From: Hofstenia miamia
Lineage: Eukaryota; Xenacoelomorpha; Acoela
Length of the DNA stretch: 64,000 nt
Assembly (NCBI GenBank): GCA_004352715.1
Contig: SCFE01000007.1
Coordinates: 2,150,511-2,214,510, forward strand
Reading direction: 5' to 3'
The notes under the pieces were generated by a model that did no database searches, was not told the origin of the DNA, and saw nothing but the letters and a program-made list of their open reading frames with translations. Shown in pieces: positions 1 to 10,620 of the stretch. The stretch's first letter is position 1. The number at the start of each line of letters is the position of its first letter. Made by a program: the position numbers and the translations under genes.

Positions 1-755
1 TTGATGGGTGGTGGTGAAAGAGAAATCACTAACATATTTCATCTATTGAGCAATAATTGTGGATCAATCTCCTGAGTATTTTTTTACCCAGCATAAGTTA
101 CTGTTGTCTCTGCATACAGTGAAGGTTTTTTCTCTAATGAGGAAGTGTCAAAATGTTTTGAGAGACTCTACCAATGCTAGCAATTCTAGTTTGGTGGCTC
201 TGTCATTCAGCTTAGCTGACCTCAATTTTTGTGAGAAGTATTTCATTGGTTTTTCTTCTCCATTTTGAATTTAACTTTTGGGCTGTTAAGTGTTAAAATT
301 TTTTCTTTGATTGTTTTCAGTGCATTAAGTTCAGCTTGTTGTTTCCAGCTCCAATCAAATTTTTTTTTTTGCAATATTGGGAATCAACATGTGATAGTAG
401 TTGATAAATCCCAATATTCTTTGAAGGTCTTTTTTTGTTTCTTGGAGGTTGGATTTTGTCTATTATTTGTTTTGCATTTATATAATTTGGATATTGCCAA
501 GCCAAATTATTCCACCAAGTAATGTAACTTTCTTCATTTGTGAATGAGCATTTCTTAGAACTGATGCATAACCCAGTGCTGCAAAGTAGTTGTAGTATTT
601 TTTGTTTAGTTTCTTGCAGTGATCTTCAATATTCATTGATGAGATTAGTATATCATCAATGTATGCTGCTACACCATCTTAAAATTGTGGGTTGTTCATG
701 TTATAAGACCTTGATAACATATCATTGAAAAGTTGCAGGGACATTGCAGAGGATA
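1..755 (-). mobile_element. Ty3/gypsy-like retrotransposon Pol remnant (reverse transcriptase to RNase H)
   Basis: Read on the minus strand, the interval gives degraded pieces of a Ty3/gypsy polymerase. At about 643-663 lies the reverse transcriptase catalytic box, read as YIDDIL and preceded by VAA, as in gypsy RTs (V-A-x-Y-x-D-D-I-L). At about 100-190 lies an RNase H segment with E-L-L-A-L-V-E-S-L-K-T-F, followed about 10 residues on by a degenerate D-N-S site. The same stretch is recognisable in the fragment at 38122-38622 of this window. Stops and frame changes lie between the two blocks, so the element is dead. Its upstream part runs into the gap at 756. No LTR or integrase is visible. 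Family assignment rests on motif recognition and the internal match. Confidence 0.75.
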
Positions 756-1755
756 NNNNNNNNNNNNNNNNNNNNNNNNNNNNNNNNNNNNNNNNNNNNN
801 NNNNNNNNNNNNNNNNNNNNNNNNNNNNNNNNNNNNNNNNNNNNNNNNNNNNNNNNNNNNNNNNNNNNNNNNNNNNNNNNNNNNNNNNNNNNNNNNNNNN
901 NNNNNNNNNNNNNNNNNNNNNNNNNNNNNNNNNNNNNNNNNNNNNNNNNNNNNNNNNNNNNNNNNNNNNNNNNNNNNNNNNNNNNNNNNNNNNNNNNNNN
1001 NNNNNNNNNNNNNNNNNNNNNNNNNNNNNNNNNNNNNNNNNNNNNNNNNNNNNNNNNNNNNNNNNNNNNNNNNNNNNNNNNNNNNNNNNNNNNNNNNNNN
1101 NNNNNNNNNNNNNNNNNNNNNNNNNNNNNNNNNNNNNNNNNNNNNNNNNNNNNNNNNNNNNNNNNNNNNNNNNNNNNNNNNNNNNNNNNNNNNNNNNNNN
1201 NNNNNNNNNNNNNNNNNNNNNNNNNNNNNNNNNNNNNNNNNNNNNNNNNNNNNNNNNNNNNNNNNNNNNNNNNNNNNNNNNNNNNNNNNNNNNNNNNNNN
1301 NNNNNNNNNNNNNNNNNNNNNNNNNNNNNNNNNNNNNNNNNNNNNNNNNNNNNNNNNNNNNNNNNNNNNNNNNNNNNNNNNNNNNNNNNNNNNNNNNNNN
1401 NNNNNNNNNNNNNNNNNNNNNNNNNNNNNNNNNNNNNNNNNNNNNNNNNNNNNNNNNNNNNNNNNNNNNNNNNNNNNNNNNNNNNNNNNNNNNNNNNNNN
1501 NNNNNNNNNNNNNNNNNNNNNNNNNNNNNNNNNNNNNNNNNNNNNNNNNNNNNNNNNNNNNNNNNNNNNNNNNNNNNNNNNNNNNNNNNNNNNNNNNNNN
1601 NNNNNNNNNNNNNNNNNNNNNNNNNNNNNNNNNNNNNNNNNNNNNNNNNNNNNNNNNNNNNNNNNNNNNNNNNNNNNNNNNNNNNNNNNNNNNNNNNNNN
1701 NNNNNNNNNNNNNNNNNNNNNNNNNNNNNNNNNNNNNNNNNNNNNNNNNNNNNNN
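756..1755. other. Assembly gap (1000 N)
   Basis: A run of exactly 1000 N. Apparent open frames across it are artefacts. Confidence 1.
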
Positions 1756-3322
1756 TACACTAAACACTAAACATTAAATTCGTAATTCGTAATTTAATTA
1801 CAGAATTCAGAATTATCGAAAATATTGACATTCGCAATTCGCAAATGCATAAGATGGGAACAAAATCTCAATGAACAATGAACTCACATTTTCCATTTTC
1901 AACAAAATCTAAGCGCGAAGTCAAAAATCAGTTTACAATTTGAATCTTTGCAAAAAATGTCCGAATATCTATTATCTATGACCATATACCATACCTTAAA
2001 CCTTAAAATTATAAGACCAAGAGTTGGAATAAAAATCATTTCAAGCTTTGAAAACAAAGAGTTCAAAGTTCAAAAAATGTTGATATGTTGTAGTAAATAG
2101 TGAGTTATGAGTTATTATAAATTATTTATTTTCTATTTTCCGTTTCACATACATAAACTAATAAGTAGAAAGTCGAGTATGGTAGCAGAAATGAACCAAA
2201 ATTTAAAATTATTTTTTTTATTTCTCATGAATTTTTCTTTTTTCTCAAATCTAGTCTTTTTCCTCTCTAACGATTATAAAATGCCACACATTCCGGCCTG
2301 AGTAATCTAAGAGTGACTTGCAACTTGACACGACTACTGGGTGGCTGGCCCGTTTCTTACCCCAAAGCCAAGAGGAGTTAGTTGTACTGATTCTCCCCTT
2401 GAAAACAAGATGTTGCTTTATAATTTGAATTTCTTTGAAAAAAATTATTGAGAAATATATTTTTTACAAACAATATTCGTCAAGATAATTTACTGATGAT
2501 TGATAATTGACATACTAGATTTATAATTGATTTATCCTTGACCCCTCATTGCGGAAGTTGATAACCAAATCGACTGTTTATTCACAATCGGTCAAATTGG
2601 ATCGATTATTATTTTTTTATTATTAACTTTAAAAAGAATTACCCTTGTAACACATATCCCCGTCTTAGAAGAAAATGAATCAACCAATCATAAAATATAC
2701 AACAGTAATCACTAGGGCGATTAAAAGTGAATAAAGTCAAAATGGGTTTTGGATCAACACACATTTGTAAGATTTGAATAGAAAAAAAATGTGAATTTTG
2801 TAAACATTTAGTACGGTTGTAAAGGGAAAACCTCTAAAATATTTTGTTAAGTTAAATTTTGGTTAAAATCTCGTTTAATAAGTAAATTTCTATTTTATTT
2901 GCGAAATTGATTATCAAATTTTGACTTCAAATCAAAATAAGTGTTCAATGTGATTTGTTGAACAAAGTTGGTTTATCGCTCAGAAAAATATTTTCATTTA
3001 TTTGTAATATATGTAAGCAGTAATTTTTAAATAATTTTAAGCAATATATACTGATTTTTAGAGTCAATATGGTCACATTGATCAGACAAACAATCAACTC
3101 TGAAACTTTTCGTATACTTGTGTTTATAAAACCAAACAGAAAATATATGTTTAATGCAAATCGAATCAACAATCAACTTTCATAATATTTAATAAATCGC
3201 AATTAAATTGATTTCAAAATTTCTGCACTGTCCAGGCTTAATGCATAGGTTTCAATTAAAATTTTTTGCTACAATATACGCGCAGAAAGTTATAAAATTT
3301 GTGTGAGCATATATGTCTCAAG

Positions 3323-3324
<2 letters not shown>
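1756..3324. other. Noncoding, nothing recognised
   Basis: AT-rich sequence with short imperfect reiterations just after the gap (1756-1850). A slightly GC-richer patch at about 2320-2400 has no reading frame I recognise. Confidence 0.6.

Positions 3325-3354
<30 letters not shown>
3325..3354. repeat. (TA)n microsatellite
   Basis: About 30 bp of uninterrupted TA dinucleotides. Confidence 0.97.
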
Positions 3355-3356
<2 letters not shown>

Positions 3357-4339
3357 ATTTTTAATTAGTATTTAGTATATACCTACTGTAAGTATTAGGA
3401 GTGCATCCCTACTTTTAAACTTAAAGATCTTCCAAATCTTATTGCAATTGCCTGTTGCCAAAGTTTTTTGCAGCATTTGTAATATATTTGCACAACTATA
3501 GCATCAGTTTATTTAATAGTGTCAGAGTGTAATTTGTAGTTTAAATTGAATGGCTTTTTTAATTTTAATGCATTAATTTTTAATATGAATAGCTTTCTAT
3601 ACATACACTAATTAATATATTCTATTATCTGACAAAGCAAAAAATTCTTAAGTCTAGTAAAAGTTTGATTGTTGATTAAAAGAGAAATACATTTTCAATT
3701 AAAGAAAATCACAAGGAAACAAAAATATTCCAGCAATATTCTGATCTCTAATTATTTGCCACTTTCAACAGATTGAGGGTAGAGCTTGCTGTGGTCTTAA
3801 TAAAGATTGACACAAGAGCTGACTCTTGGATTTAAATTTCCTGTCTACCCTCTTCTGCAAATTCTAAAGGTACTTCTTAAGTAAAATTCATAATTTGAAT
3901 TAATGATTACAATTTCAATGAAATTGCAGTGAGAAGCAATAAATCTGATGTCAAGGAATTTGCAGGACGATACTGAATTTTTTCTGTAAAGAAGGGATTG
4001 CTTCCATATTAACCCAACAATGTTCACAATGTGGTACAGACTTGGCATCTTTCTTTACTAAGAGCTCTTGATAGGTCATAAATACCTTCTCCAGAAAATT
4101 GGACGACAATTGAATTAGAAGGAAGAGAAAGTACTTCTATGTAGAAGCCGTATGAATGCGCATAACAGTTGCAAGGCTTCATCACTGAATGTCATCTATT
4201 GCTATCAAAAACGGTGCCTTGCCCTGAATGGAAGATGCTGCAAATTTGATGGTTGATTGGAGTAGTACTGAAAAAATCCACTCAGTTCACTTGTCTTAGG
4301 CTATGCAAATCAAATGTGGCGAGGTTCCAGAATTCTATC

Positions 4340-4340
4340 G

Positions 4341-4386
<46 letters not shown>

Positions 4387-4430
4387 AATCGTCATCGTTA
4401 TCATCATCATCATCATCATCATCATCATCG

Positions 4431-4472
<42 letters not shown>

Positions 4473-4491
4473 GTCATCATCATCATCATCA
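4340..4491. repeat. (CAT/TCA)n trinucleotide microsatellite
   Basis: About 152 bp of TCA units with a few interruptions (for example near 4387-4400, 4429 and 4472). Depending on frame it would read as runs of His, Ser or Ile. The open frames over it exist only because the repeat lacks stops, and no gene structure supports translation. Confidence 0.95.
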
Positions 4492-5600
4492 GTCGTCAAG
4501 TCCTACATGTCTCAAGCTTAGACTTGTGGAATGACAGGCCTTGGAATAGCTGAATCAACCACATCATCCGTCTGTTCATCAGTGATTGAAGTCTAAAGAG
4601 ATTGGTCTGATGCACATGACGAGAAGTTTTCAGAGGCACAGACAGCAAGAGATGAACTGCAATGGCTGCAGCTTGAGTTTGATAGAACTGGGAGAGCTTA
4701 GGAAAATAAACTGCTGTTGCCCTTCTTTTAAAACACTAATTTTTATTGCATTTAAAATGTCCACTTGGTGCTGAAGTCTTAAGTTAAAAAATGATGCGTT
4801 GGTGGAATGTTCAAAAAGGCAATGCAATTCAATATTATTAATGTACAAATTGGCAAATCAACACCATCAACTTAGGTTCACCAAGTGTTTTATCCGCAAA
4901 TGAGCTGACTCCCTGCCTTCCTGAAATTTATTTTTATGAATTGTTCACGTATATCTCTTGCTTTTAAACAACCTCATTTATGGTGAAGTTAAAATGAATT
5001 GGACCAAGTAAGATAGTTATGACAACGTCCATTATAGTATCTGACTTTAATGTATGTGAGCTCCCTTACAAATACATCAGTGTAGTGTAGCTTATTTAGG
5101 TGATGTAAATATATTCTTTTTTCAGAAGCATTACTTACTTTAGGTAAAGTGCTAGTAAAATCTCACTAGAATGACATCATTCTTTTATGATCAACACAAT
5201 GATAACTTATTTAATTTATGGTAAATGCTTTTCCTTTTCATTGGTGATGTAAAACGTGGTTTATTTATTCGCACCATCAATAAATACCATTTTGCGCAAA
5301 GTCCACATGTTTATTCACAAAAGAAATTTATAGACGTGAAGCATTACCAAATTATTGGCAGACTATAATTATCACGTAAATACATACATTTATAGTAAAA
5401 ATTGTATCACAACGCAAATGCTGTACAAGTAATTTAAGACAAATAAGTGTAAGTTCGTAGATCATAAAACAGTAATTTCAGCAAATATTTTCCGTTTGTC
5501 TGATGGGTAGTTTCACCAAAGTTTGATATTATATTGCGCAACATGGTTGTAGACCAATTAATGTGAATTGCATGTTTGATCGGCGGTATCATAGTGTATC
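4492..5600. other. Noncoding, nothing recognised
   Basis: No intact coding exon, repeat or RNA gene recognised. Short stop-free stretches occur on both strands but resemble no family I know. Confidence 0.5.
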
Positions 5601-5636
5601 TTGAATATTTTACTAAAAAAAATTCGAACAACATGC

Positions 5637-5792
5637 TCTCAATTTATAGGTAATGTGATTGATTCAAATTTTAAAAATACTTCTTTATTTATTGAATTAC
5701 TCAAGTACCAAAACATTCGCAATTCTCCAAATGAAGTCAGAAGCGTTATTCTTCCCGCTATAAAAATGATCATTGCAAACAGTGATGAATGA
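5637..5792 (+). CDS. Possible exon of an unrecognised gene
   Basis: A stop-free stretch after a possible acceptor (AG at 5648-5649, or an earlier one) reads as about 45 mostly helical residues, including the segment SLFIELLKYQNI and a terminal IIANSDE before a stop at 5790-5792. It lies 616 bp upstream of the clear exon at 6408-7208 on the same strand and could belong to the same gene. I could not find a convincing donor that keeps frame with that exon. No family recognised. It may be chance open sequence. Confidence 0.2.
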   Translation, partial: SQFIGNVIDSNFKNTSLFIELLKYQNIRNSPNEVRSVILPAIKMIIANSDE

Positions 5793-6407
5793 TTGACTGT
5801 GCATTCACAAATGGTTTATTGGTTTCCATTTTAATCGCTTGCCTTTAATGGCCAATAATGGTCCATTGTATGCCATTAATTGCTTCTATTTAGATTTCCA
5901 TACCAACTCAAAAACAAAGAAATCGAATTGTTTATTCAAATATAGAATCAGGAAACTTATAAGAGTTATTGGGTGTTTATTTCAAAATAATAATCCTATT
6001 GTTGAAAACTAAAAAAAATAGACATCTTATGTAAACTGCTCATTTCAATTTGAATCATTTTAATTTTTTTTAAATTAGAAGTGTGTACTTAAGCCCAAAT
6101 TACTGCATTATTCTGTATATTGACGATTACTTTTGTTAGTTTCTCAGAATCATAAGATACCTTGCCTCTCAAGGAACTTTGTGACAAGCGTGATTTAAAT
6201 GACATTTGTAAATTTTTATGTAAACAAGTATTAAAGCGTCTACTTGTAATATAATTACATATCTGTACATGTACATATATCATTAGAAAACGGTTTTATC
6301 TCATATATTCAATGTTCAAGCTAAACCATACATTTATTTTCCAAAGAAAACATGTTTGTCTTCACGTTCAAACTTCCATTACAATAAATAATAATTTTTT
6401 AATTTAG

Positions 6408-7208
6408 GCTAAGCGAGAAAAGATTGCTAAAGAATTGCTAAAATATAAACATTTATGTTTTAAAGTCACAGACAATTGTAGGAATTGTTTGAATCATTTG
6501 TACAATCCTTTGCTAGAAAAATGCGAAGTTGATATCATCGTGAAAGATACTCCAAAAGTAGTTTTCGAAGACTCACTTCTTGGTGAATTGAAGAGCTTGA
6601 TTAAAGAAATCAAAGAATTATTAATAGAAAAATGCAAAAAAGTAAAAGAAATTTATTTTGTTTGGGATGACATAAAGCAAGTTTGCACTGAAGTCATACA
6701 TGGCTTTGGAGATACCACGGTAGCCATTGACGGGACAACTGGAGATGAATTTGAATTATTGATTGATGAAAAAGCTGATGTAAAGAAAAAGAGAAATGGT
6801 GGGAAAAATATATGTGCAATTCAAAAACTCTTTCAGAAATATGATTGCAACAATATATTTATCTGTGCATGCTCCGCGGTTTGTAATGCCAATGAAGTAG
6901 ATGCTTGTTCAAGATTTGCAAATCTTACTGTACTACGACGTGACCATCAGCAAGATTTGAAACACAAAGAGAATGAGTTGAAGGATTTACGAAAACATGT
7001 TGAAGATGTAACATACGTAGATGTCTTACTCATTTTTTGCTTTGAAGGATTTGCGAAAACGAACAGATTGATTCGAGTTACAGCCGCCACTGAGACAGAG
7101 GTCAACTTTGAATTTCAAGAAAGTATTCATGTTTCGTACAGTCCTGAAACATCGTTAACAAATCATGATGTTATAAATTTACTCGATTCCCATTGTTCAA
7201 AAACTTAA
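6408..7208 (+). CDS. Terminal exon of an unrecognised gene (at least 266 residues)
   Basis: A long open frame begins directly after a good acceptor (T-rich tract, AG at 6406-6407) with GCT AAG CGA and runs to TAA at 7206-7208. There is no ATG near the start: the in-frame codon before the AG is a stop, so an upstream exon ending in phase 0 is implied. The product is soluble-looking with no transmembrane segment. A Lys/Glu-rich helical part (about residues 40-75) is followed by an acidic stretch with DGTTGDEFELLIDEK, a Lys-rich turn, and a Cys-rich segment (ICACSAVCNANEVDAC). It ends in HDVINLLDSHC. Its length and codon regularity contrast with the surrounding AT-rich sequence, so I consider it a real gene. 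I do not recognise a domain and assign no function. The outer hAT-like element starts 695 bp downstream. Confidence 0.6.
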   Translation, partial: AKREKIAKELLKYKHLCFKVTDNCRNCLNHLYNPLLEKCEVDIIVKDTPKVVFEDSLLGELKSLIKEIKELLIEKCKKVKEIYFVWDDIKQVCTEVIHGFGDTTVAIDGTTGDEFELLIDEKADVKKKRNGGKNICAIQKLFQKYDCNNIFICACSAVCNANEVDACSRFANLTVLRRDHQQDLKHKENELKDLRKHVEDVTYVDVLLIFCFEGFAKTNRLIRVTAATETEVNFEFQESIHVSYSPETSLTNHDVINLLDSHCSKT

Positions 7209-9090
7209 AGGCACTTATATTTCAACAGTCAGTCTTAAGTTAGCACAATGTTATTAAAAAAACTTTGCAATATAATGATAGAATGCGTTTTACATTCACA
7301 AAACACAATTTGAAAAGAATCAATTAAATATAAATTTCCTTGTTTGAGTTGTTTAACTTACTTTAATTTCCCAGTTAATGAATTTTATAATATTATTAAA
7401 GATGTTTAGTTGTTTATGGAGTTTTTTGCAAGTAATAGTCAACAATTTGTAAAAAAAAATATAATATATAATCTTTCAAAAAAGCGATTTTTCTGTAATA
7501 AAGGTACAAAAAATTTTTGGCTAAAATTCAATTGAACCCTGTTTAGAGAACTCAAGAAATCTATCTAAACAATTCGTCATTACATATGTGAATGCTAAAC
7601 TATTTTATAAACTATCAAAGCACTTTCCAAATTATTAGAGGCAAAATCAAAAATGTTAGCATATACATTCAATTAGACCAGTGAAAATTATAATTTTATA
7701 ACTCTCGAATAATTACCCTGTCTGTACCCAAAATGCCCTGGAATATATTTTGTAAAAAAGTACTAAAAATTAACAATGCCAATATAAAATTAATTTGAAA
7801 ATTTCAATCTAAAAAAAATTTATTTTCGAAGCAGCATAGAAATGTATACAGTCAATTTTTTTTAACTTCTTTTCGAAATATACTTATACGGTGCATAAAT
7901 CTTCAGAGTTGGAATTGGGTTGGGCCTAAAAAGTTCGGTTGGGCAGGGCCGGGTGGGGAGGGGTTTGGCTAGGCTTAAGTCAAATTTTCGACATAGCAAT
8001 TTGTGCCGGGCTGGGCTTCGGCCTAACGTTTTAACTAGTATTTGAAATTCAAGAAAACATTTCTTTGAAAGCTTAAACTTTGCAAATGACTATACTTCTA
8101 ACATTTAAATTTTATCTGCTGCAAGCAAAGAGCGTTTCTGAAAACTCCGCATACTTCGTGATGATGTAAGTTGATATAAGTTGGCAGAGAATTTTTGTAA
8201 ATGAATACATAAGAAATTATATGTTCTCTAAATGATTGCAATGTTGCTAATAATTAAGTTGTGGCAATGGTTATATTACTAAATTGGTGGTGTCAGTAAG
8301 AAGAACTTATAAAACGTGACATATATGACACATTGGCATAGTACTCAGCAAGAAGTTTCAATATTCTAAAGGGTGGTTGCCTTAAAAAATAGTATTATTA
8401 TATATAATGACTTTAAATACCAATTTTTTTCAACTTCTGGTATTCAGGCCATCTGAGTATGCTTAGCGCCTTGTTGTAAGCATACATTTAAAGATTATTA
8501 TACAAAAATGCAAACATATTATCTATATTTACTACCTTTTATTTTAAGAGATCAGACTTGTCAAAGAGCCGAGCTTCTAACGAGCCGAGCCGAGCTTGAG
8601 CACAGTATTTGATATACAACGAGCCCAAAACGAGCCTATTTTAGACAAAGCAAGTTTATAGTTCTGCTTGTAAATTTGATTATGGAGATTTTTCTTATTT
8701 TTTGTGTATTTTTTGCATTCAGTATGCCTTTCCTGTAATCGTATAAAAAATTTCGCGTTGCTATATATGACCATACCATAAATTGCATTCCTGATTTGAA
8801 CTACTGATTGTATATAAAATAATTTGCAAATTAATTTTTGCTGAATCTCACAACACGTGATAGCGGTTTATAACCTAAATGTAAGTTGAAAGGCTGATGT
8901 TGTACTCTCTAAATAATGAAATTGCATCTTAGACAGAATAATGCTCTTAACTTCAAATGAATATACCTAATCGATATCCAATTGCTAATTTAGTTAGAAA
9001 TCCATTCAAGACAGTTTAAACACTGTAATTTATTCCATTTTCTGAAAGTTTACATTTAGATAAACTTGGAAGAACTTCTTTAAATTTAGA

Positions 9091-9145
9091 TAGTGTATGA
9101 AGCCCTAGTGCATGAATTTATGTAGTGTATGAAGCCCTAGTGCAT
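9091..9145. repeat. Direct repeat, two 23-bp copies
   Basis: The 23-mer at 9091-9113, beginning TAGTGTATGAAGCCC, recurs exactly at 9123-9145 (period 32). It lies inside the inner hAT-like element, upstream of the homeobox frame. Function unknown. Confidence 0.9.
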
Positions 9146-9377
9146 AGGTATTCAGCAAAAATCCAAACAACATGTTATTGGAAATATTACGCTAAACATC
9201 TAAAAATATAACATTATATTAATGGTGTTGCTAAACATGCAGATTGCCTATATAATCAAAACCACAAACGTGCTAATCAACAAGGATAATTACTACTACC
9301 ATGCTCAATTCAAGCAATTAGCGTTCGTCCATGGCGACACGCGTTGACGCGTTGGAGTCCTATGGCGATTAGTGCTG

Positions 9378-9385
9378 TATATATA
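9378..9385 (+). promoter_or_regulatory. Possible TATA box for the homeobox frame
   Basis: TATATATA lies 33-40 bases before the ATG at 9418. A start site about 30 bp downstream would leave a leader of only about 10 nt, which is short, so the element may be fortuitous in this AT-rich sequence. Confidence 0.3.
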
Positions 9386-9417
9386 GGCCTGAATTTTGAA
9401 CGCGTTTCATTTTCGAA

Positions 9418-9936
9418 ATGGACTTCGAGTCGTCAGTATTTGATACATACGCAACTTCTAGTTTCTTTGGCACTATATGTGTCAAATGCAATTTGGAGGT
9501 GTATCAAAATGATTTTATTGGATATTGGAAAGGTGAAATCACGCATTTGGAGTGCTCAGATTGGTATCAAGCGATATACAAATACAAACTTTCGAGCGCA
9601 AATGGAGAAGGGTTTAAAGTGGCTGCTGGAGGAGTATTGTGCTGCAACTCATGTAGCAATCAACAGCGTGCAAAAAAGATACCATGTAACCCAACGGTGA
9701 AATCTAATCGTCCAAACACAGCAAAGATTTCTTCCCGTAAACGTAAACGAACGGCGTTCACAACGCAACAGATTTCAAAGCTAAGAGAGGTTTTTGCAGT
9801 AAAAAGAATTTTAACAAAAGATGAATATTGCAACCTGGCAACAACCATTGGAGCTCAAGAACAGCCAGTTCGCATATGGTTCCAGAACTATCGAGCAAGA
9901 TGCAACGATAAAACGAATAACTTTACCATTTTTTGA
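9418..9936 (+). CDS. Homeodomain protein with half a LIM domain, intronless, inside a hAT-like transposon
   Basis: A single open frame of 172 residues from ATG to TGA. Residues 21-46 have exact LIM zinc-finger spacing: C21-x2-C24-x18-H43-x2-C46. The second LIM finger is degenerate: the next two expected cysteines are W49 and A52, though C75/C76 and C79 resemble its distal ligands. Residues 107-166 form a complete homeodomain with every hallmark residue in register: R5 (R111), F8, L16 (L122), F20 (F126), W48 (W154), F49, N51 (N157) and R53. A basic arm RKRKR precedes helix 1. LIM-then-homeodomain order suggests a LIM-homeobox origin with loss of one and a half LIM domains. A DNA-binding nuclear role follows from the family; regulation of any target is unknown. 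No intron is present, consistent with a retrocopy or captured gene. Intact hallmark residues argue for recent selection or recent capture. Confidence 0.85.
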   Translation: MDFESSVFDTYATSSFFGTICVKCNLEVYQNDFIGYWKGEITHLECSDWYQAIYKYKLSSANGEGFKVAAGGVLCCNSCSNQQRAKKIPCNPTVKSNRPNTAKISSRKRKRTAFTTQQISKLREVFAVKRILTKDEYCNLATTIGAQEQPVRIWFQNYRARCNDKTNNFTIF

Positions 9937-10362
9937 ATTGTGCTGGACATCTTATTTAATTTTTGTATTTGTTTTGTCAAATAGTCAATGTTTGTGTTCT
10001 TTTTCATTTATATTATTTTTCTATTTAAATACACAGAAATTACATTCAATGTTTTATATCAATCAAACTATATGTTCATATTGGTTGTATTTTCTAATGT
10101 TTCTCTGTTCGTATCTTGTTTCAAAATGTCTGTGCACGATGCAAAAATGTATTTACTTGCCGAGTTAAATGTAGTAGTTGTAATGTATCTAATTATATTC
10201 TCATACTATATACGGAAAATATTAAATCTTTTCATTTGCAATTTTTACAAAACTTAAATTTTAAACTCATTCTCGGTGTTAGAAAATAATATATAAAGTG
10301 CACGCCAAAAATTTGCAGAGCTTCGAAATGTCGGATCGTTGACAAGTCTGTAAGAGATATAT

Positions 10363-10620
10363 TGCTTAGATATCCAGGAAAGTATTATTTTTTAAAAAGT
10401 ACATATATTGTTGTTTACATGCAAGCCGCTAATTGCAATAATCGTTTCAGTGTAAAATTGCAATTAAGTTTTGCCATGCTCAGTTAATAATAAGATAGGC
10501 GAACAATCGTCTGCTTAGATATCCAGGAAAGTATTATTTTTTAAAAAGTACATATATTGTTGTTTACATGCAAGCCGCTAATTGCAATAATCGTTTCAGT
10601 GTAAAATTGCAATTAAGTTT
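10363..10620. repeat. Direct repeat, two 109-bp copies
   Basis: The segment 10363-10471 recurs without visible change at 10512-10620 (period 149), separated by 40 bp. It lies in the outer hAT-like element and begins 12 bp after the inner element's right end. Confidence 0.95.

Larger units (their letters stand above)
8553..10350. mobile_element. Inner hAT-like non-autonomous transposon carrying a homeobox gene
   Basis: The two ends are inverted repeats: left CAGACTTGTCAAAGAGCCGA, right (read inward) CAGACTTGTCAACGATCCGA. The first 12 bases are identical and about 20 of 24 match overall. Both ends are flanked by the perfect 8-mer TAAGAGAT (8545-8552 and 10351-10358), the target-site size of hAT elements. 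The left subterminal zone repeats GAGCCGAGC-like motifs (8564-8640), a typical transposase-binding layout. The 1798-bp element contains no transposase frame. Instead it holds the intact homeobox frame at 9418-9936. It sits inside the outer element 7904-11319, so it inserted later. Confidence 0.8.

Noticed and set aside
679-1777. Several open frames of 340-360 codons across the first gap
   Set aside because: They consist of N. The same applies to frames over the gaps at 56595, 58587 and 61707.
3845-4200. Minus-strand frames that read like coding sequence in more than one frame
   Set aside because: They are broken by stops and frame changes, and I recognise no family. Possibly an old transposon, but I cannot support it.
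4253-4534. Open frames encoding poly-Ile, poly-His and poly-Ser
   Set aside because: They are translations of the CAT microsatellite in different frames, with no splice or homology support.
9821-10257. Open frames overlapping and following the homeobox gene
   Set aside because: They are shadow frames of AT-rich 3' sequence: hydrophobic by composition, without homology.
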